Shown here: positions 55,710-64,000 of the stretch, one piece after another
Position numbering within the stretch: the stretch's first letter is position 1
Layout: each line of letters starts with the position of its first letter
Origin: Jiangella anatolica
GTDB taxonomy: Bacteria > Actinomycetota > Actinomycetes > Jiangellales > Jiangellaceae
Assembly (NCBI RefSeq): GCF_003236295.1
Contig: NZ_POTW01000010.1
Span: 1 to 64,000 of the forward strand
Length of the DNA stretch: 64,000 nucleotides
Reading direction: 5' to 3'
The notes under the pieces: model-generated
The model's input: only the letters and a program-made list of their open reading frames with translations
What the model was told of the DNA's origin: nothing
The model's database searches: none
Position numbers and translations under genes: made by a program

Positions 55710-57761
55710 CTAGCGGGTCGCCGTCAGCGCGTCGGTCAGGAGCGTGACCAGGGCCTCGAGCTGCAGGTCCGCCGCCGACGACATCTCCTCGTCCGAGCCG
55801 TCCAGCGCCCGGGCGGCCAGCCCGGCCTTGCCGTCGATCAGCTCGGCGATCCGGGTGTCGATGGTCTGCGCGGCGATGATGCGCCACGCGGTGACCGGCT
55901 CGGCCTGGCCGATGCGGTGCACCCGGTCGATGGCCTGCGTCTGCTCGGCCGCCGACCAGGACAGCTCGGCCAGCACCAGGTTCGACGCGACCTGCAGGTT
56001 GATGCCGACGCCGGCGGCGGTCAGCGAGCAGACCGCGACGGCGACGTCGGGATCGTTGACGAACGCGTCGATGTTCTGCTGCCGCTTGCGGTTGGTCTGC
56101 TCGCCGCGGATCGACGCGTAGCGCAGGCCGCGCTCGGCAAAGATCGCCTCGGCGGCGTCCATCACGTCGATGTGCTTGGCGAAGAACACGACCTTGCCGA
56201 CGCTGCGAACCAGCTGCGCGGCGTAGTCGGCGGCCAGCCCGGCCTTCGCCTGGCCGATGCGGCGGATCATGCTGAACACATTCTCGCCGGTCTTCGTCGT
56301 CTTGTCGGCCAGCTCCGCGCCGGCGACGCGGCGCACCAGCTCGGCGTCGACGCCGTCGCCCAGGGAGCCGCCGCGCGCCTCGAGGGCGGCGTGGTACCGG
56401 GAGACCAGGCGGCCGGCCAGCTCGCGCTCGGCCGCGCGGATCGACCGGCCGGCGGCGTCGTCGAGCTCGACGGGCAGGTCGGCGACGCGACGCGCGGGAA
56501 TGTCGGCGGCGACCTCGGTCTTGCGGCGCCGGACGATGCCGAGGTCGATGACGCTGGCCCGCGCGGCGGCGGAGAACCCGGGGTCGATCGGCGTCAGGCC
56601 GGTCTCCTCCAGCGACGCCATCAGCTCCGGACGCGGCTTGCGCTCGTCGATCCAGCCGAGGAACTGCCAGATCGCGAGGAAGTCGTCGATGTCGTTGATC
56701 AGCGGGGTTCCGGTGAGCGCCATCAGCAGCGGACGGGGCGCCCGGGCCTGGATCTGCGCCGACAGCTGCAGGACGTGCTGCGATCGCTGCGACTTCTTGT
56801 TCTTGATGAAGTGCGCCTCGTCGACGACCATGCCGCGGAAGCCCAGACCCCCGAGCCAGCCGATGTGCCGGTCGAGCAGCTCGTAGTTGACGACGATGAT
56901 GTCGGCGAAGCCGTCGATCGTGTCGCCGTCGCCGTGGATGACCGTCGCCGGGTGGTCGGGGGTCCACAGCTGCGCCTCGCGGGCCCAGTTCGTCTTGACC
57001 ACGTTCGGCACGACGACCAGCAGCGGGTAGGCATCGGCGGCCTGTGCGGCGAGCAGCGCCTGCGCCGTCTTGCCCAGGCCGGGCTCGTCAGCGAGCAGGA
57101 AGGTCCGGTGGCCGTCCTCGGCGGCGGCGACGAGCCGCGCCTGGTGCGGCATCAGCTCCAGCCCGGCCGGGGTGCGGACGGTGGCCGGCCCCGGCAGCGC
57201 CATCGACGCGGCAGCGCCGTCGGTGGCCGTCTCGAACGAGCGCAGCAGCGGCTCCATCAGCTCCCAGTTGACCAGCCGGCGCGGGCGGGGCTCGGTGTGG
57301 GCCGGGCGGGTCACGACGGCGCCGTAGTCGGGCGCGAGGAACGGGTTGGCGAGCTGCCGCGACACCACCGCCTGCGGCACGACCTGCCGCTTCGGCGCGG
57401 TGTCGGTGGACACCGGCGCCGCGACGGGCGCCTCCTCGGCCGGCGGGGTGCGGCCGGCCGCGACCAGCATCTCGCGCTGCAGTTCCCGGGCCTCGGCGCT
57501 GACCGGCGCGTCGTCGGCCAGCAGAGCGAGCAGCCCGGCGTCGCGCACGGCGACTTTCGCGAGGATCGTCGCGATCCCGTCCAGCCGCTTCAGCTGCTCG
57601 GCTCGGTAGGCCTCGCTGTGCGAGTCGTCGGCCTTGACGCTGGCGCGCTCGTCGCGCACCAGCAGCGCGATCACGTGGAACTTCGTGCGTACGGACGGCT
57701 TCACCGAGCCGCGCTGCACACTGGCCTCGACCTCGCGCACGGCGCGGGCGAGTACCGACAT
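55710..57761 (-). CDS. SNF2-family DNA-dependent ATPase
   Basis: 683 residues from ATG 57761. There is a non-catalytic N-terminal region (about 1-160), then helicase lobes: Walker A DEPGLGKTAQAL, DEAH-box VVDEAHFIKN, motif III TGTPLIN, and C-terminal motifs VAVCSLTAAGVGINLQ and QAIDRVHRIGQ. It resembles SMARCAL1/HARP-like enzymes, which remodel DNA or anneal strands. Its substrate is not known. The ATG follows GAGGG; a longer frame to 57935 looks non-coding. It converges on the TetR gene. Confidence 0.9.
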   Translation of the reverse strand: MSVLARAVREVEASVQRGSVKPSVRTKFHVIALLVRDERASVKADDSHSEAYRAEQLKRLDGIATILAKVAVRDAGLLALLADDAPVSAEARELQREMLVAAGRTPPAEEAPVAAPVSTDTAPKRQVVPQAVVSRQLANPFLAPDYGAVVTRPAHTEPRPRRLVNWELMEPLLRSFETATDGAAASMALPGPATVRTPAGLELMPHQARLVAAAEDGHRTFLLADEPGLGKTAQALLAAQAADAYPLLVVVPNVVKTNWAREAQLWTPDHPATVIHGDGDTIDGFADIIVVNYELLDRHIGWLGGLGFRGMVVDEAHFIKNKKSQRSQHVLQLSAQIQARAPRPLLMALTGTPLINDIDDFLAIWQFLGWIDERKPRPELMASLEETGLTPIDPGFSAAARASVIDLGIVRRRKTEVAADIPARRVADLPVELDDAAGRSIRAAERELAGRLVSRYHAALEARGGSLGDGVDAELVRRVAGAELADKTTKTGENVFSMIRRIGQAKAGLAADYAAQLVRSVGKVVFFAKHIDVMDAAEAIFAERGLRYASIRGEQTNRKRQQNIDAFVNDPDVAVAVCSLTAAGVGINLQVASNLVLAELSWSAAEQTQAIDRVHRIGQAEPVTAWRIIAAQTIDTRIAELIDGKAGLAARALDGSDEEMSSAADLQLEALVTLLTDALTATR

Positions 57762-58122
57762 GATGCCCTCGTTCTCCTGGCCTCGGCCTCGTCCGCGTGA
57801 GCGGGCAGCCGTCCGACCGGCGCCGGGCCGGCGCCGAGCCTCTCTCGCCAAATGCTCCGTCCTCTCGACGTCCGTCGAGGAAGGCTGTGCGACTCCCCCA
57901 TGACGCCATTCGGTCTCATGGATCGACGCGAGCAAGCCAGCGCCCCGCTGGTCTGCGCCTTCCCACGGCAGGTGGGACCCTGCGTCACCGGATCGGGACG
58001 CGACTGGTCACCAATGACCACGATAAGGCATAGCGGGCAGGCTGTATTCCCGACTCTCCGACTTTCGGACGGTTTCTCGGCGCGCGGGCGCGGCTAGACT
58101 GGTCGCTGGCGAGGAGTTGCCG
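57762..58122. promoter_or_regulatory. 361-bp divergent intergenic region
   Basis: No gene is convincing here. It contains a perfect dyad TGGTCA-CCAA-TGACCA (58005-58020). A -10 element TAGACT lies at 58095-58100, and GAGGAG (58111-58116) is the ribosome binding site for ATG 58123. The middle of the region is lower in GC than its flanks. It should hold promoters for both the SNF2 and DJ-1-like genes. Confidence 0.6.
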
Positions 58123-58830
58123 ATGGATGCCAGTTCGACGACCGCGATCGTCGCCTACCAGGGTGTCTCCGCCGACGAGGCCGAGATCTTCCGCTACGTG
58201 CTGTCCCGGCTCCCCGGCTTCCGCACCGTGACAGTCGGCAGCGCGCCCGGGCTGATGGCCGGTCCCGGCGGCGCTCAGCTCGTCGACGCCACGTTCGACC
58301 AGGTCAACGCGCCGGACGTCGTCGCCGTCCCCGGCGGCGTCGGAACCGACCGCCATCCCGAGATCGCCGCCTGGCTGCGCCGGGTCTCGCCGCGCTGGCT
58401 GCTCGCCAGCTCCACCGGCTCGACGTTGCTGGCGGCCGCAGGTCTGCTCGACGACGCGACCGCGGCCACCCACTGGCTCGCCGGGCCGCTGCTCGAGCAC
58501 TACGGAGCGCACGCCTCCCCCGAGCGCCTGATCGTCGACGGCCGCATCATCACCTGCTCCGGCGGCCCCACCGTCTTCCGCGCCGCCCTCGTCGTCGCCC
58601 GTCACTACGGCGGCCCGGCCCTCGTCGCCGAGATCACCGCCGGCGCCGTCGCCGAACGCCAGTCACGGACGCCACCGCCGCGCCGCGGCCTCTGGGCCCG
58701 CCTCGGCGGCGCGCTCCGCGGTCACGACCCGGCGCCACCCGAGCTCCGTCCGCTCGACCGCGCCCTCGACGAGATCGACCCGCTCGACCTCGGCACCGTC
58801 TCCCCGCCGCCGGACCGCCACCACACCTGA
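58123..58830 (+). CDS. DJ-1/PfpI-like protein lacking the nucleophile Cys
   Basis: 235 residues. The glutamine-amidotransferase-like fold is seen in DVVAVPGGVGTD and LLASSTGSTLLAAAGLLDDATAATHW. The nucleophile elbow of DJ-1/AraC-type members (xxCTGxxxLAxAGLL) has Thr where Cys is expected (SSTGS), so hydrolase or glyoxalase activity is unlikely. The C-terminal 60 residues are basic/Pro-rich and unusual. GAGGAG six nt before ATG 58123 decides the start. It is followed by the HD gene 4 nt later, so it forms an operon. Confidence 0.82.
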   Translation: MDASSTTAIVAYQGVSADEAEIFRYVLSRLPGFRTVTVGSAPGLMAGPGGAQLVDATFDQVNAPDVVAVPGGVGTDRHPEIAAWLRRVSPRWLLASSTGSTLLAAAGLLDDATAATHWLAGPLLEHYGAHASPERLIVDGRIITCSGGPTVFRAALVVARHYGGPALVAEITAGAVAERQSRTPPPRRGLWARLGGALRGHDPAPPELRPLDRALDEIDPLDLGTVSPPPDRHHT

Positions 58831-58834
58831 AGGA

Positions 58835-59413
58835 ATGGCATCGAGCCGTAGGCCGTCCGTCGACGACGTCGTCGGGCTGCTGCGCCAGGCGCTCCCCGCC
58901 GAGTCGGACCGGCTGGCGCACACCCTCGCCGTCGGGCGCCGAGCCGAGTTCGTCGCCCGCCGGCTCGGACTCGCCCGGCGTGACACCGCGATCGTGGCGG
59001 CGTACCTGCACGATGTCGGCTATGCGGAGGCCGCGGCCGCAACTGGGATGCACCAGCTCGACGGGGCCCGGTTCCTTCGCGGCCTTGGATACGACGATGA
59101 GGTGTGTCGCCTGGTCGCGCACCACACGTTCGCTCGGGCGGAGGCTCGGAACAGGGACCTCGGCGCCACCCTGGGGGCGGAGTTCCCGCTGCCTGACGGC
59201 AACCTTGCCGACTTGCTCGACGTGATCACGTTCTGTGATCTGACCACGTCCAGCGCCGGCCGGCCGACGACTGTCGCTGATCGTTTCGCCGGGATCTTCG
59301 CGCGATACGCGCCCGGCCATGTCGTCGCGGTCACGATGCACGAGGTGGAGCCGCTCGCACTCGACGTCGTCGGCCGCGTCCAGTCGAAGTGTGGCCCGTT
59401 GCCCCAGAGGTGA
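58835..59413 (+). CDS. HD-domain phosphohydrolase
   Basis: 192 residues. Metal ligands of the HD superfamily are visible: H of AHTLAVGRR, the HD pair in AYLHDVGYAE, H of LVAHHTFAR and D of LDVITFCDLTT. Substrate could be a nucleotide or phosphorylated small molecule. It overlaps in leader with the DJ-1-like gene (AAGGA before the ATG) and is likely co-transcribed with it. Confidence 0.9.
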   Translation: MASSRRPSVDDVVGLLRQALPAESDRLAHTLAVGRRAEFVARRLGLARRDTAIVAAYLHDVGYAEAAAATGMHQLDGARFLRGLGYDDEVCRLVAHHTFARAEARNRDLGATLGAEFPLPDGNLADLLDVITFCDLTTSSAGRPTTVADRFAGIFARYAPGHVVAVTMHEVEPLALDVVGRVQSKCGPLPQR

Positions 59414-59429
59414 GTCGTCGATCTGACCC

Positions 59430-59485
59430 TTGACAGGCGATCAAGCGCGCATGATCCTGTTCGAACTGCCGGAACCATCAGTTCC
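59430..59485 (+). promoter_or_regulatory. Sialidase promoter and operator
   Basis: TTGACA (59430-59435) and GATCCT (59453-59458), separated by 17 bp, form a good -35/-10 pair. Downstream are nested dyads: GAACTG (59463-59468) with CAGTTC (59479-59484), and GGAAC (59471-59475) with GTTCC (59481-59485). An operator at this site, just after the transcription start, would allow repression by a regulator not encoded here. Confidence 0.55.
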
Positions 59486-59544
59486 AGCCACTGAAACATG
59501 CTCGTGCCGCACGACCGTCAGCGATCTTCCGACAAGGAGCGCAG

Positions 59545-61977
59545 ATGATCATGAGAGGCCACCGCCCACGCCGCCACTACCTCCTCCCCCTGCTCGCGGC
59601 TGGCGTCACCGCCGCCGCCCTCGGCGCGACGACACCAGCCGGAGCCGAGGGCGCCGCGGCGGCCATCGCCGCCGACGACCCCGCGATGCGCGTCGTCGAC
59701 GCGTGGGACGTGACCGGCGAGCACACGTTCCCCGACCTCGGCGGCGGGGTGCTGCCGGCGTTCCGCCCGGCCATCACCGAGGCGCCCAACGGGGACCTGC
59801 TGGCCGGCTTCAACACCACCACCGACGCCCACCCGGGCGGTCAGCTCCGGCTGATCCGGTCCACCGACGACGGCCGCACCTGGGGCGCGTCGGAGGTGCT
59901 CGCCGAGCCGACCATGTTCCCGGGCGGCAGCATCCACCTGCAGCGCGGCATGACCACGCTGCGCGACGGAACCATCCTGCTGCCGTACAACGACGGCGTG
60001 AACCACGTCCGGTACAACAACCGCGAGGCAGCCCTGTTCGTGGCCCGGTCCACCGACAGCGGGCACACCTGGGCCGGCACCGACGAGCCCGTCGACCTGC
60101 CGGTCGAGTTCCGCGAGGCCTGGGGTGGTGGCGGGCGCATCCTGGAGCTCGACGACGGCACCCTGGTGCAGACCATCTGGGGCATCCGGGAGCTGCCGGA
60201 GGACTGGGAGACCGACCCGGACCCGTACGAGTCCGGCGTGCTGCTCTCCTTCGACGGCGGCGAGACCTGGCCGGAGTACCACCGCATCCTGCGGGACGAG
60301 CACTCGCCGGCCTACCAGTTCGGCGCCGGCGAGCTGTTCCCCGGCGGGGCCAACGAGACGACCCTGGAGGTGCTGCCGGACGGCACGATCGTGGCGTTCG
60401 TCCGGTTCGACATCAGCGTCGGCGGGACGTCCGGCCAGTTCTACGTCTCCCGCTCCACCGACGGCGGCCGGACCTGGAGCACGCCGCTGGCCAGCGGCCT
60501 CGGCGGCTCGACCCTGTCGGCGACGATGGCGCCGTGCAGCGACCACCTCGGCGACGGCCGGTCCAAGCTCATGCTGGGCTACCGCGGCCCGGGCAGCCGG
60601 GCGGCGATCAGCGTCTCCTTCGACGGCGGCAGCTCGTTCCAGGGCCAGATCTTCCTCCGCGACCCCCGCAACCAGGCCAGCTTCACCTCGGCGGAGCCGG
60701 ACTATCACCGGCTCGACGACGGCCGGGTGCTGACGATCTTCCAGATCCAGTCCGGCGGCGGGCCGTACCGGCTGGCGGCCAACGTGCTGGAGGACGCACC
60801 GGACGCGGCCTCCTGCCAGGCGCAGGCGGACGCCGCCGCGGCGCGGGCGACGGCGCAGCCGAGCTTCGTCGTGGAGCGAGCCGACCGCGACGACTGGTTC
60901 CTGCCGATGTCGAACCTGCGGGTCAGCTACCCGGCGACCACCACCGTCGGCGCTGTGCTCGCGGCCCAGGCCAGCCGCCTGGTCTGCCAGCCGGGCGACT
61001 CGCTCACGCTCACCCGGGACGGGCAGCCGCTCGATCCGGCCGCGACACTGGCCGCCGCGGGCATCGGCAACGGCGCCGTCGTACAGCTGGCCGGCACGTC
61101 CAGCTCCAGCAGCCTGTACCGGATCGGCTACACCGAGCTGGACATCGCCCCTGAGGACCGGTCGGTGGCCAACTGGGACCGAGCCTGCGCACCCGGCCGG
61201 ATTGCCTTCGACTACCGCCGGCGCAGCCTCGGCCTGGAGGTCACCCCGCCGGCCGGACAGGCCGTCACCGCCGTCGAGCTCACCGACGAGGACACCGCGA
61301 GCCGGCTGACCGCGGCCAACTACCGGGTGCTCAGCAGCCCGGACAACGAGCACTACACCGAGGTCGACGGCTGGTCCTTCTCGTCCCGGGTCGAGGGCGG
61401 CCGGCTGGTGCACCGGTTCGACGGCTTCGCCGTCACCGACCGGTACCTCAAGATCGCCCAGGACAGGGGCGACGGGTCGTTCAGCTTCGTGCTCGGCAAC
61501 GCGCGGTCCGACATCGGCGTCGAGTTCGGCCCGGTCCCGTGCACGACGACGATCGCCGGTGCGCACGACGCGCCGCTGGTGGCCGGCGAGGGCGTGACCT
61601 GCGTCGACCAGGCGATCGTCGCCGGGGCGGTGACGGTGGCCGCGGGCGGCCGGTTGGTGGTCCGGGACTCGGTGATCGACGGCCCGATCCGGGCGGCCGA
61701 CGCCGCCGCGGTCCTGGTCTGCGACACCGAGGTGAACGGGCCGGTGGCGGTCTCCGGCACCATCGGCGCCACGGTCGTCGGCGATCCGGCCAACGGCTGC
61801 GCGGGCAACCAGGTCCACGGCCCGGTCGCGCTGGACCAGAACGCCGGCCCCGTCCGGTTCGGCGCCAACACCGTCGACGGCCCGCTGAGCTGCGGCGCCA
61901 ACGAGGCGCCACCCGTCGACGGCGGGACGGCCAACCAGATCGACGGGTCACGAGCCGGCCAGTGTGGCGGCCTCTGA
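59545..61977 (+). CDS. Secreted exo-alpha-sialidase-family (BNR repeat) protein
   Basis: 810 residues. A signal peptide (RRHYLLPLLAAGVTAAALGATTPAGA) is followed by a six-bladed propeller with five Asp-boxes: STDDGRTWG, STDSGHTWA, SFDGGETWP, STDGGRTWS and SFDGGSSFQ. About 440-650 contains a small beta-grasp-like domain and a jelly-roll-like domain. The C-terminal 170 residues have a beta-solenoid pattern (GPI..A..V, GPVAVSG, GPVALDQNAG, GPLSCG). Target could be sialyl or other glycans. AAGGAG precedes the ATG. Confidence 0.85.
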   Translation: MIMRGHRPRRHYLLPLLAAGVTAAALGATTPAGAEGAAAAIAADDPAMRVVDAWDVTGEHTFPDLGGGVLPAFRPAITEAPNGDLLAGFNTTTDAHPGGQLRLIRSTDDGRTWGASEVLAEPTMFPGGSIHLQRGMTTLRDGTILLPYNDGVNHVRYNNREAALFVARSTDSGHTWAGTDEPVDLPVEFREAWGGGGRILELDDGTLVQTIWGIRELPEDWETDPDPYESGVLLSFDGGETWPEYHRILRDEHSPAYQFGAGELFPGGANETTLEVLPDGTIVAFVRFDISVGGTSGQFYVSRSTDGGRTWSTPLASGLGGSTLSATMAPCSDHLGDGRSKLMLGYRGPGSRAAISVSFDGGSSFQGQIFLRDPRNQASFTSAEPDYHRLDDGRVLTIFQIQSGGGPYRLAANVLEDAPDAASCQAQADAAAARATAQPSFVVERADRDDWFLPMSNLRVSYPATTTVGAVLAAQASRLVCQPGDSLTLTRDGQPLDPAATLAAAGIGNGAVVQLAGTSSSSSLYRIGYTELDIAPEDRSVANWDRACAPGRIAFDYRRRSLGLEVTPPAGQAVTAVELTDEDTASRLTAANYRVLSSPDNEHYTEVDGWSFSSRVEGGRLVHRFDGFAVTDRYLKIAQDRGDGSFSFVLGNARSDIGVEFGPVPCTTTIAGAHDAPLVAGEGVTCVDQAIVAGAVTVAAGGRLVVRDSVIDGPIRAADAAAVLVCDTEVNGPVAVSGTIGATVVGDPANGCAGNQVHGPVALDQNAGPVRFGANTVDGPLSCGANEAPPVDGGTANQIDGSRAGQCGGL

Positions 61978-61994
61978 CACCGACGCCAACCCGA

Positions 61995-62034
61995 AGCCCC
62001 GCGCCCGCCGGTAGGCCTGGCGCGGGGCTACGGT
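61995..62034 (+). terminator. Hairpin after the sialidase gene, abutting a -10 element
   Basis: AGCCCCGCGCC (61995-62005) and GGCGCGGGGCT (62019-62029) are a perfect 11-bp stem with a 13-nt loop. There is no T-run. The last base of the stem begins TACGGT (62029-62034), a -10-like hexamer 12 nt before ATG 62047 of the next gene. Confidence 0.7.
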
Positions 62035-62046
62035 GCACACTGAGCC

Positions 62047-62526
62047 ATGACCATGAACTCGGGGATCACCGACGCCGAGCTCGCCGACCTGATCGCCACG
62101 ATGGATCAGGCCGCCGATGCCTACATCCGTGGTGACATCCGGCAGTACCTGTCGCTGTTCGACCACGCGGACGACTACACGCTGATGGCGCCGTACGGCG
62201 GCGAGACGATGCCGGCCTTCGATCGCACCGATGAACAGCTCGAGGAGACGAGCCGCTTCTTCGCCTCAGGCGAGGCGACCTTCGACGTGGACCAGTCCTA
62301 CGTGTCGGGCGATCTCGCGGTGCTGGTCGGTGTGGAGCGGCAGCACGGCGTGGTGGGCGGCCTCCCCGACCAGGACTGGTCGCTCCGCCTGACGCTGGTC
62401 TTCCGCCGCGCCGGCAGCCGCTGGCAGATCGTGCATCGGCACGCCGATCCGCTGGTCCGGCAGATCCCGTTCGAGCACTGCGCGGCGCTCGCCCGTGGAC
62501 TCGACTCCGGCCCGCCCCGGGAGTGA
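62047..62526 (+). CDS. NTF2/SnoaL-like domain protein
   Basis: 159 residues of the SnoaL/DUF4440-type cone-shaped fold: an N-terminal helix with AADAYIRGDIRQYLSLFDHADDYTLMAPYGGE, a middle block QLEETSRFFASGEATFDVDQSYVSGDLAVLVGVE, and a C-terminal strand RLTLVFRRAGSRWQIVHRHADPL. The WQIVHRHADP ending is typical. Members range from ketosteroid-isomerase-like enzymes to binding proteins; no catalytic role can be assigned. It ends 6 nt before the convergent nitrilase stop. Confidence 0.9.
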   Translation: MTMNSGITDAELADLIATMDQAADAYIRGDIRQYLSLFDHADDYTLMAPYGGETMPAFDRTDEQLEETSRFFASGEATFDVDQSYVSGDLAVLVGVERQHGVVGGLPDQDWSLRLTLVFRRAGSRWQIVHRHADPLVRQIPFEHCAALARGLDSGPPRE

Positions 62527-62531
62527 CGGGG

Positions 62532-63470
62532 CTAGCCGGCGCGCAGCCGTGCGTTGCGCGCCAGCTGGTCACGCAGGTCCTCGACGCCGAGCTGCGCGAC
62601 CATGGCGTCGATCCCGAGGTCCGGGTCGTTGGACCAGAACAGGCCGACGTCCTCACGCGGCGAGTAGTGGTAGCCCGCGCGGTCGCCGAACGCGTCGCGG
62701 AACGCCAGCCCGTCGCGCAGGGACGCCGACCACCCGAGCACCGCGTAGCTGAGGTCCAGCTCGTGCACCAGGACGCCGGGGCCGGACCGCCGCGCAGCCA
62801 CCAGCCCGGACGGCGCGTACACCGCCGCGTTGTCCCGTGGCGTGCTGGAGACGACGTAGTAACGGTGCCGGGCGGCGTGAGCGGCGGTGCGCACGGTGGC
62901 CGGCGACGCCGACGGGAACGCGACGATCTCCGCCCCGCCCGCCGCCAGCGCCTGCCATCCGTCGTCGTACATGACGTCCCAGCAGATCTGGATGCCGACG
63001 GCGCCGAAGTCGCAGGCGAACACGGGAAACGCCGAGCCGGGCGTCACCCCGCCCTCGAACGTCGCCGACCGGGCCTCGGCGACGGGGTGCGCCTTGCGGT
63101 ACACGCCCGCCACCGCACCGGCCCGGTCCAGCAGGACGGCGGCGTTCGAGACCGCACCGTCCTCGGCCAGGTCCAGGGTGACGACGAGGTGGGTCCGGTG
63201 CCGCCGCGCCGCCGAGCGGTAGACCTCGAACACCGGGTCGTCCAGCGACAACGCCCGCTCGTCCGCGTCCGGACCGGGCGGGCTCGCCACCAGCTCCGGC
63301 AGCACGACCAGGTCCAGTCCGCCCCGCGTGGTCCCCGACGCCGCGGCAGCCGCCATCGACTCGACCAGCGCAGACACCTCCGCCGCCCGCTCCGGCACAC
63401 CGGGGAACGGCCGCCCGCCGCCGAAGACCGCCGTTCCCACCACCACCTTCCGTGGCCGGCGCGCCGTCAC
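62532..63470 (-). CDS. Carbon-nitrogen hydrolase (nitrilase superfamily)
   Basis: 312 residues. The catalytic triad is visible: Glu in VVLPELVASP, Lys in VYRKAHPV and Cys in GIQICWDVMY. It is an amidase or N-carbamoyl-hydrolase type rather than a true nitrilase, but the substrate is unknown. GTG 63470 overlaps the upstream substrate-binding protein's stop (GTGA), so it belongs to a transport operon and may act on the imported compound. Confidence 0.92.
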   Translation of the reverse strand: MTARRPRKVVVGTAVFGGGRPFPGVPERAAEVSALVESMAAAAASGTTRGGLDLVVLPELVASPPGPDADERALSLDDPVFEVYRSAARRHRTHLVVTLDLAEDGAVSNAAVLLDRAGAVAGVYRKAHPVAEARSATFEGGVTPGSAFPVFACDFGAVGIQICWDVMYDDGWQALAAGGAEIVAFPSASPATVRTAAHAARHRYYVVSSTPRDNAAVYAPSGLVAARRSGPGVLVHELDLSYAVLGWSASLRDGLAFRDAFGDRAGYHYSPREDVGLFWSNDPDLGIDAMVAQLGVEDLRDQLARNARLRAG

Positions 63471-64000
63471 CCCATCGCCTCCTGCAGCCGCTCGCGGGTC
63501 TCGTTGCCGACCTTCTCGGTCCAGTTCTGCGTGATCGCGCGGAAGTCGTCGATCGAGATCCGCTCGGCCGTCACGTCGGCCACCGCGTCGTAGACCGCCT
63601 GCAGCGCCCCTGTCGTGTCCTCGACCGGCTCGATGTAGACGCCGACGGTCGGGTCCGGGATGGTCGCCGGGATCACCGCGGACTCCCACGCGTGCTGCGC
63701 CTCGACCCACTCCGGCGACTGCCCGCTGAACATCACCCCGGGCGGCGCGCCGATGAACTTGAACATGGTCCGGATCTCCTCGATGCCCTTGTCGGTCAGC
63801 ACGGGCAGTCCGTTCGTCATCTCGTGGTCGACGCCCTCGACACCGTAGTTGAGCAGGAACCACTCCTCCGTCCCGAACGGCGCCGCGAGGAAGTCCAGCA
63901 GCCGCAGCCGGTCCTGGAGGACGCCCGGGTCGTCCTGACGCAGCGCGGTGATGCCGAAGATGCCCGACGAGACGTGGAACACGGGATCCGAGCCCGGCTG
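63467..64000 (-). CDS. ABC transporter solute-binding protein, 3' part
   Basis: Partial: the frame is open through the right edge, so only the last 177 residues are visible. It matches the C-terminal lobe of LipO-type extracellular solute-binding proteins: FGITALRQDDPGVLQDRLRLLDFLAAPFGTEEWFLLNYGVEGVDHEM, a hallmark of the family, with RLLDFLAAPFGTEEW. Homologous proteins bind oligosaccharides. It is coupled by GTGA to the nitrilase gene. The rest of the transporter is presumably beyond the edge. Confidence 0.88.
   Translation of the reverse strand, partial: QPGSDPVFHVSSGIFGITALRQDDPGVLQDRLRLLDFLAAPFGTEEWFLLNYGVEGVDHEMTNGLPVLTDKGIEEIRTMFKFIGAPPGVMFSGQSPEWVEAQHAWESAVIPATIPDPTVGVYIEPVEDTTGALQAVYDAVADVTAERISIDDFRAITQNWTEKVGNETRERLQEAMG

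Noticed and set aside
57762-57935. Upstream extension of the SNF2 gene
   Set aside because: The added 58 residues are Arg/Gly-rich; ATG 57761 has a ribosome binding site and starts a plausible domain.

Overview
The window is very GC-rich, densely packed DNA from an actinobacterium. Evidence: many GTG/TTG starts, GTGA/ATGA start-stop overlaps, a Trk-gcv-FHA-MerR-DUF881 block matching the Mycobacterium tuberculosis Rv1822-Rv1832 order, and leaderless promoters (TANNNT about 6 nt before the start codon). A Jiangella/Nocardioides-like soil actinomycete is my best guess, with low confidence at genus level. I see no rRNA, tRNA, CRISPR array, prophage or intact transposase gene.

Layout. 0.1-5.3 kb: a membrane protein, a SURF1-like protein, a DUF3817 protein, and a coupled pair made of a receiver/thioredoxin-reductase-like flavoprotein and a membrane adenylate/guanylate cyclase. 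5.4-14.7 kb: the actinobacterial aroC-aroK-aroB...aroQ...pepQ-efp-nusB group on the minus strand. It is split by plus-strand insertions: a PPOX-family protein, and a VapBC-type pair between two membrane-anchored proteins with L7/L12-like modules. 14.8-19.7 kb: a second VapBC, a TldD/PmbA pair, and a Fic protein with a clear operator. 19.7-27 kb: secreted phosphoesterase, two membrane proteins, polysaccharide deacetylase, and a LuxR-type two-component system between two DedA proteins.

27-38.5 kb is a conserved core block: glycine riboswitch-gcvP, a Ktr/Trk K+ uptake pair, two MerR regulators, a bifunctional nuclease, GarA, GcvH, DUF881-Sbp-DUF881 and a CDP-alcohol phosphatidyltransferase. Between gcvH and DUF881 lies a 167-nt near-perfect hairpin element that no gene explains. 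I consider it the most interesting anomaly here.

38.6-64 kb is accessory: MarR-DHA2 efflux operon, VOC protein, a truncated DUF4037 gene beside a RibD-type reductase, an atypical Nramp-like transporter, a GCS2-family ligase, a heterodimeric ABC exporter, a kinase-like protein without a Walker A lysine, SDR, glycosyltransferase, GNAT, SMP-30, a TetR/SDR divergent pair with operators, an SNF2 ATPase, a DJ-1-like protein, an HD hydrolase, a secreted sialidase, an NTF2-like protein, a nitrilase, and the 3' end of an ABC solute-binding protein that runs off the right edge.

One recurring theme is local autoregulation. Both VapBC operons and the fic, marR and tetR genes have perfect inverted repeats placed on leaderless core promoters.
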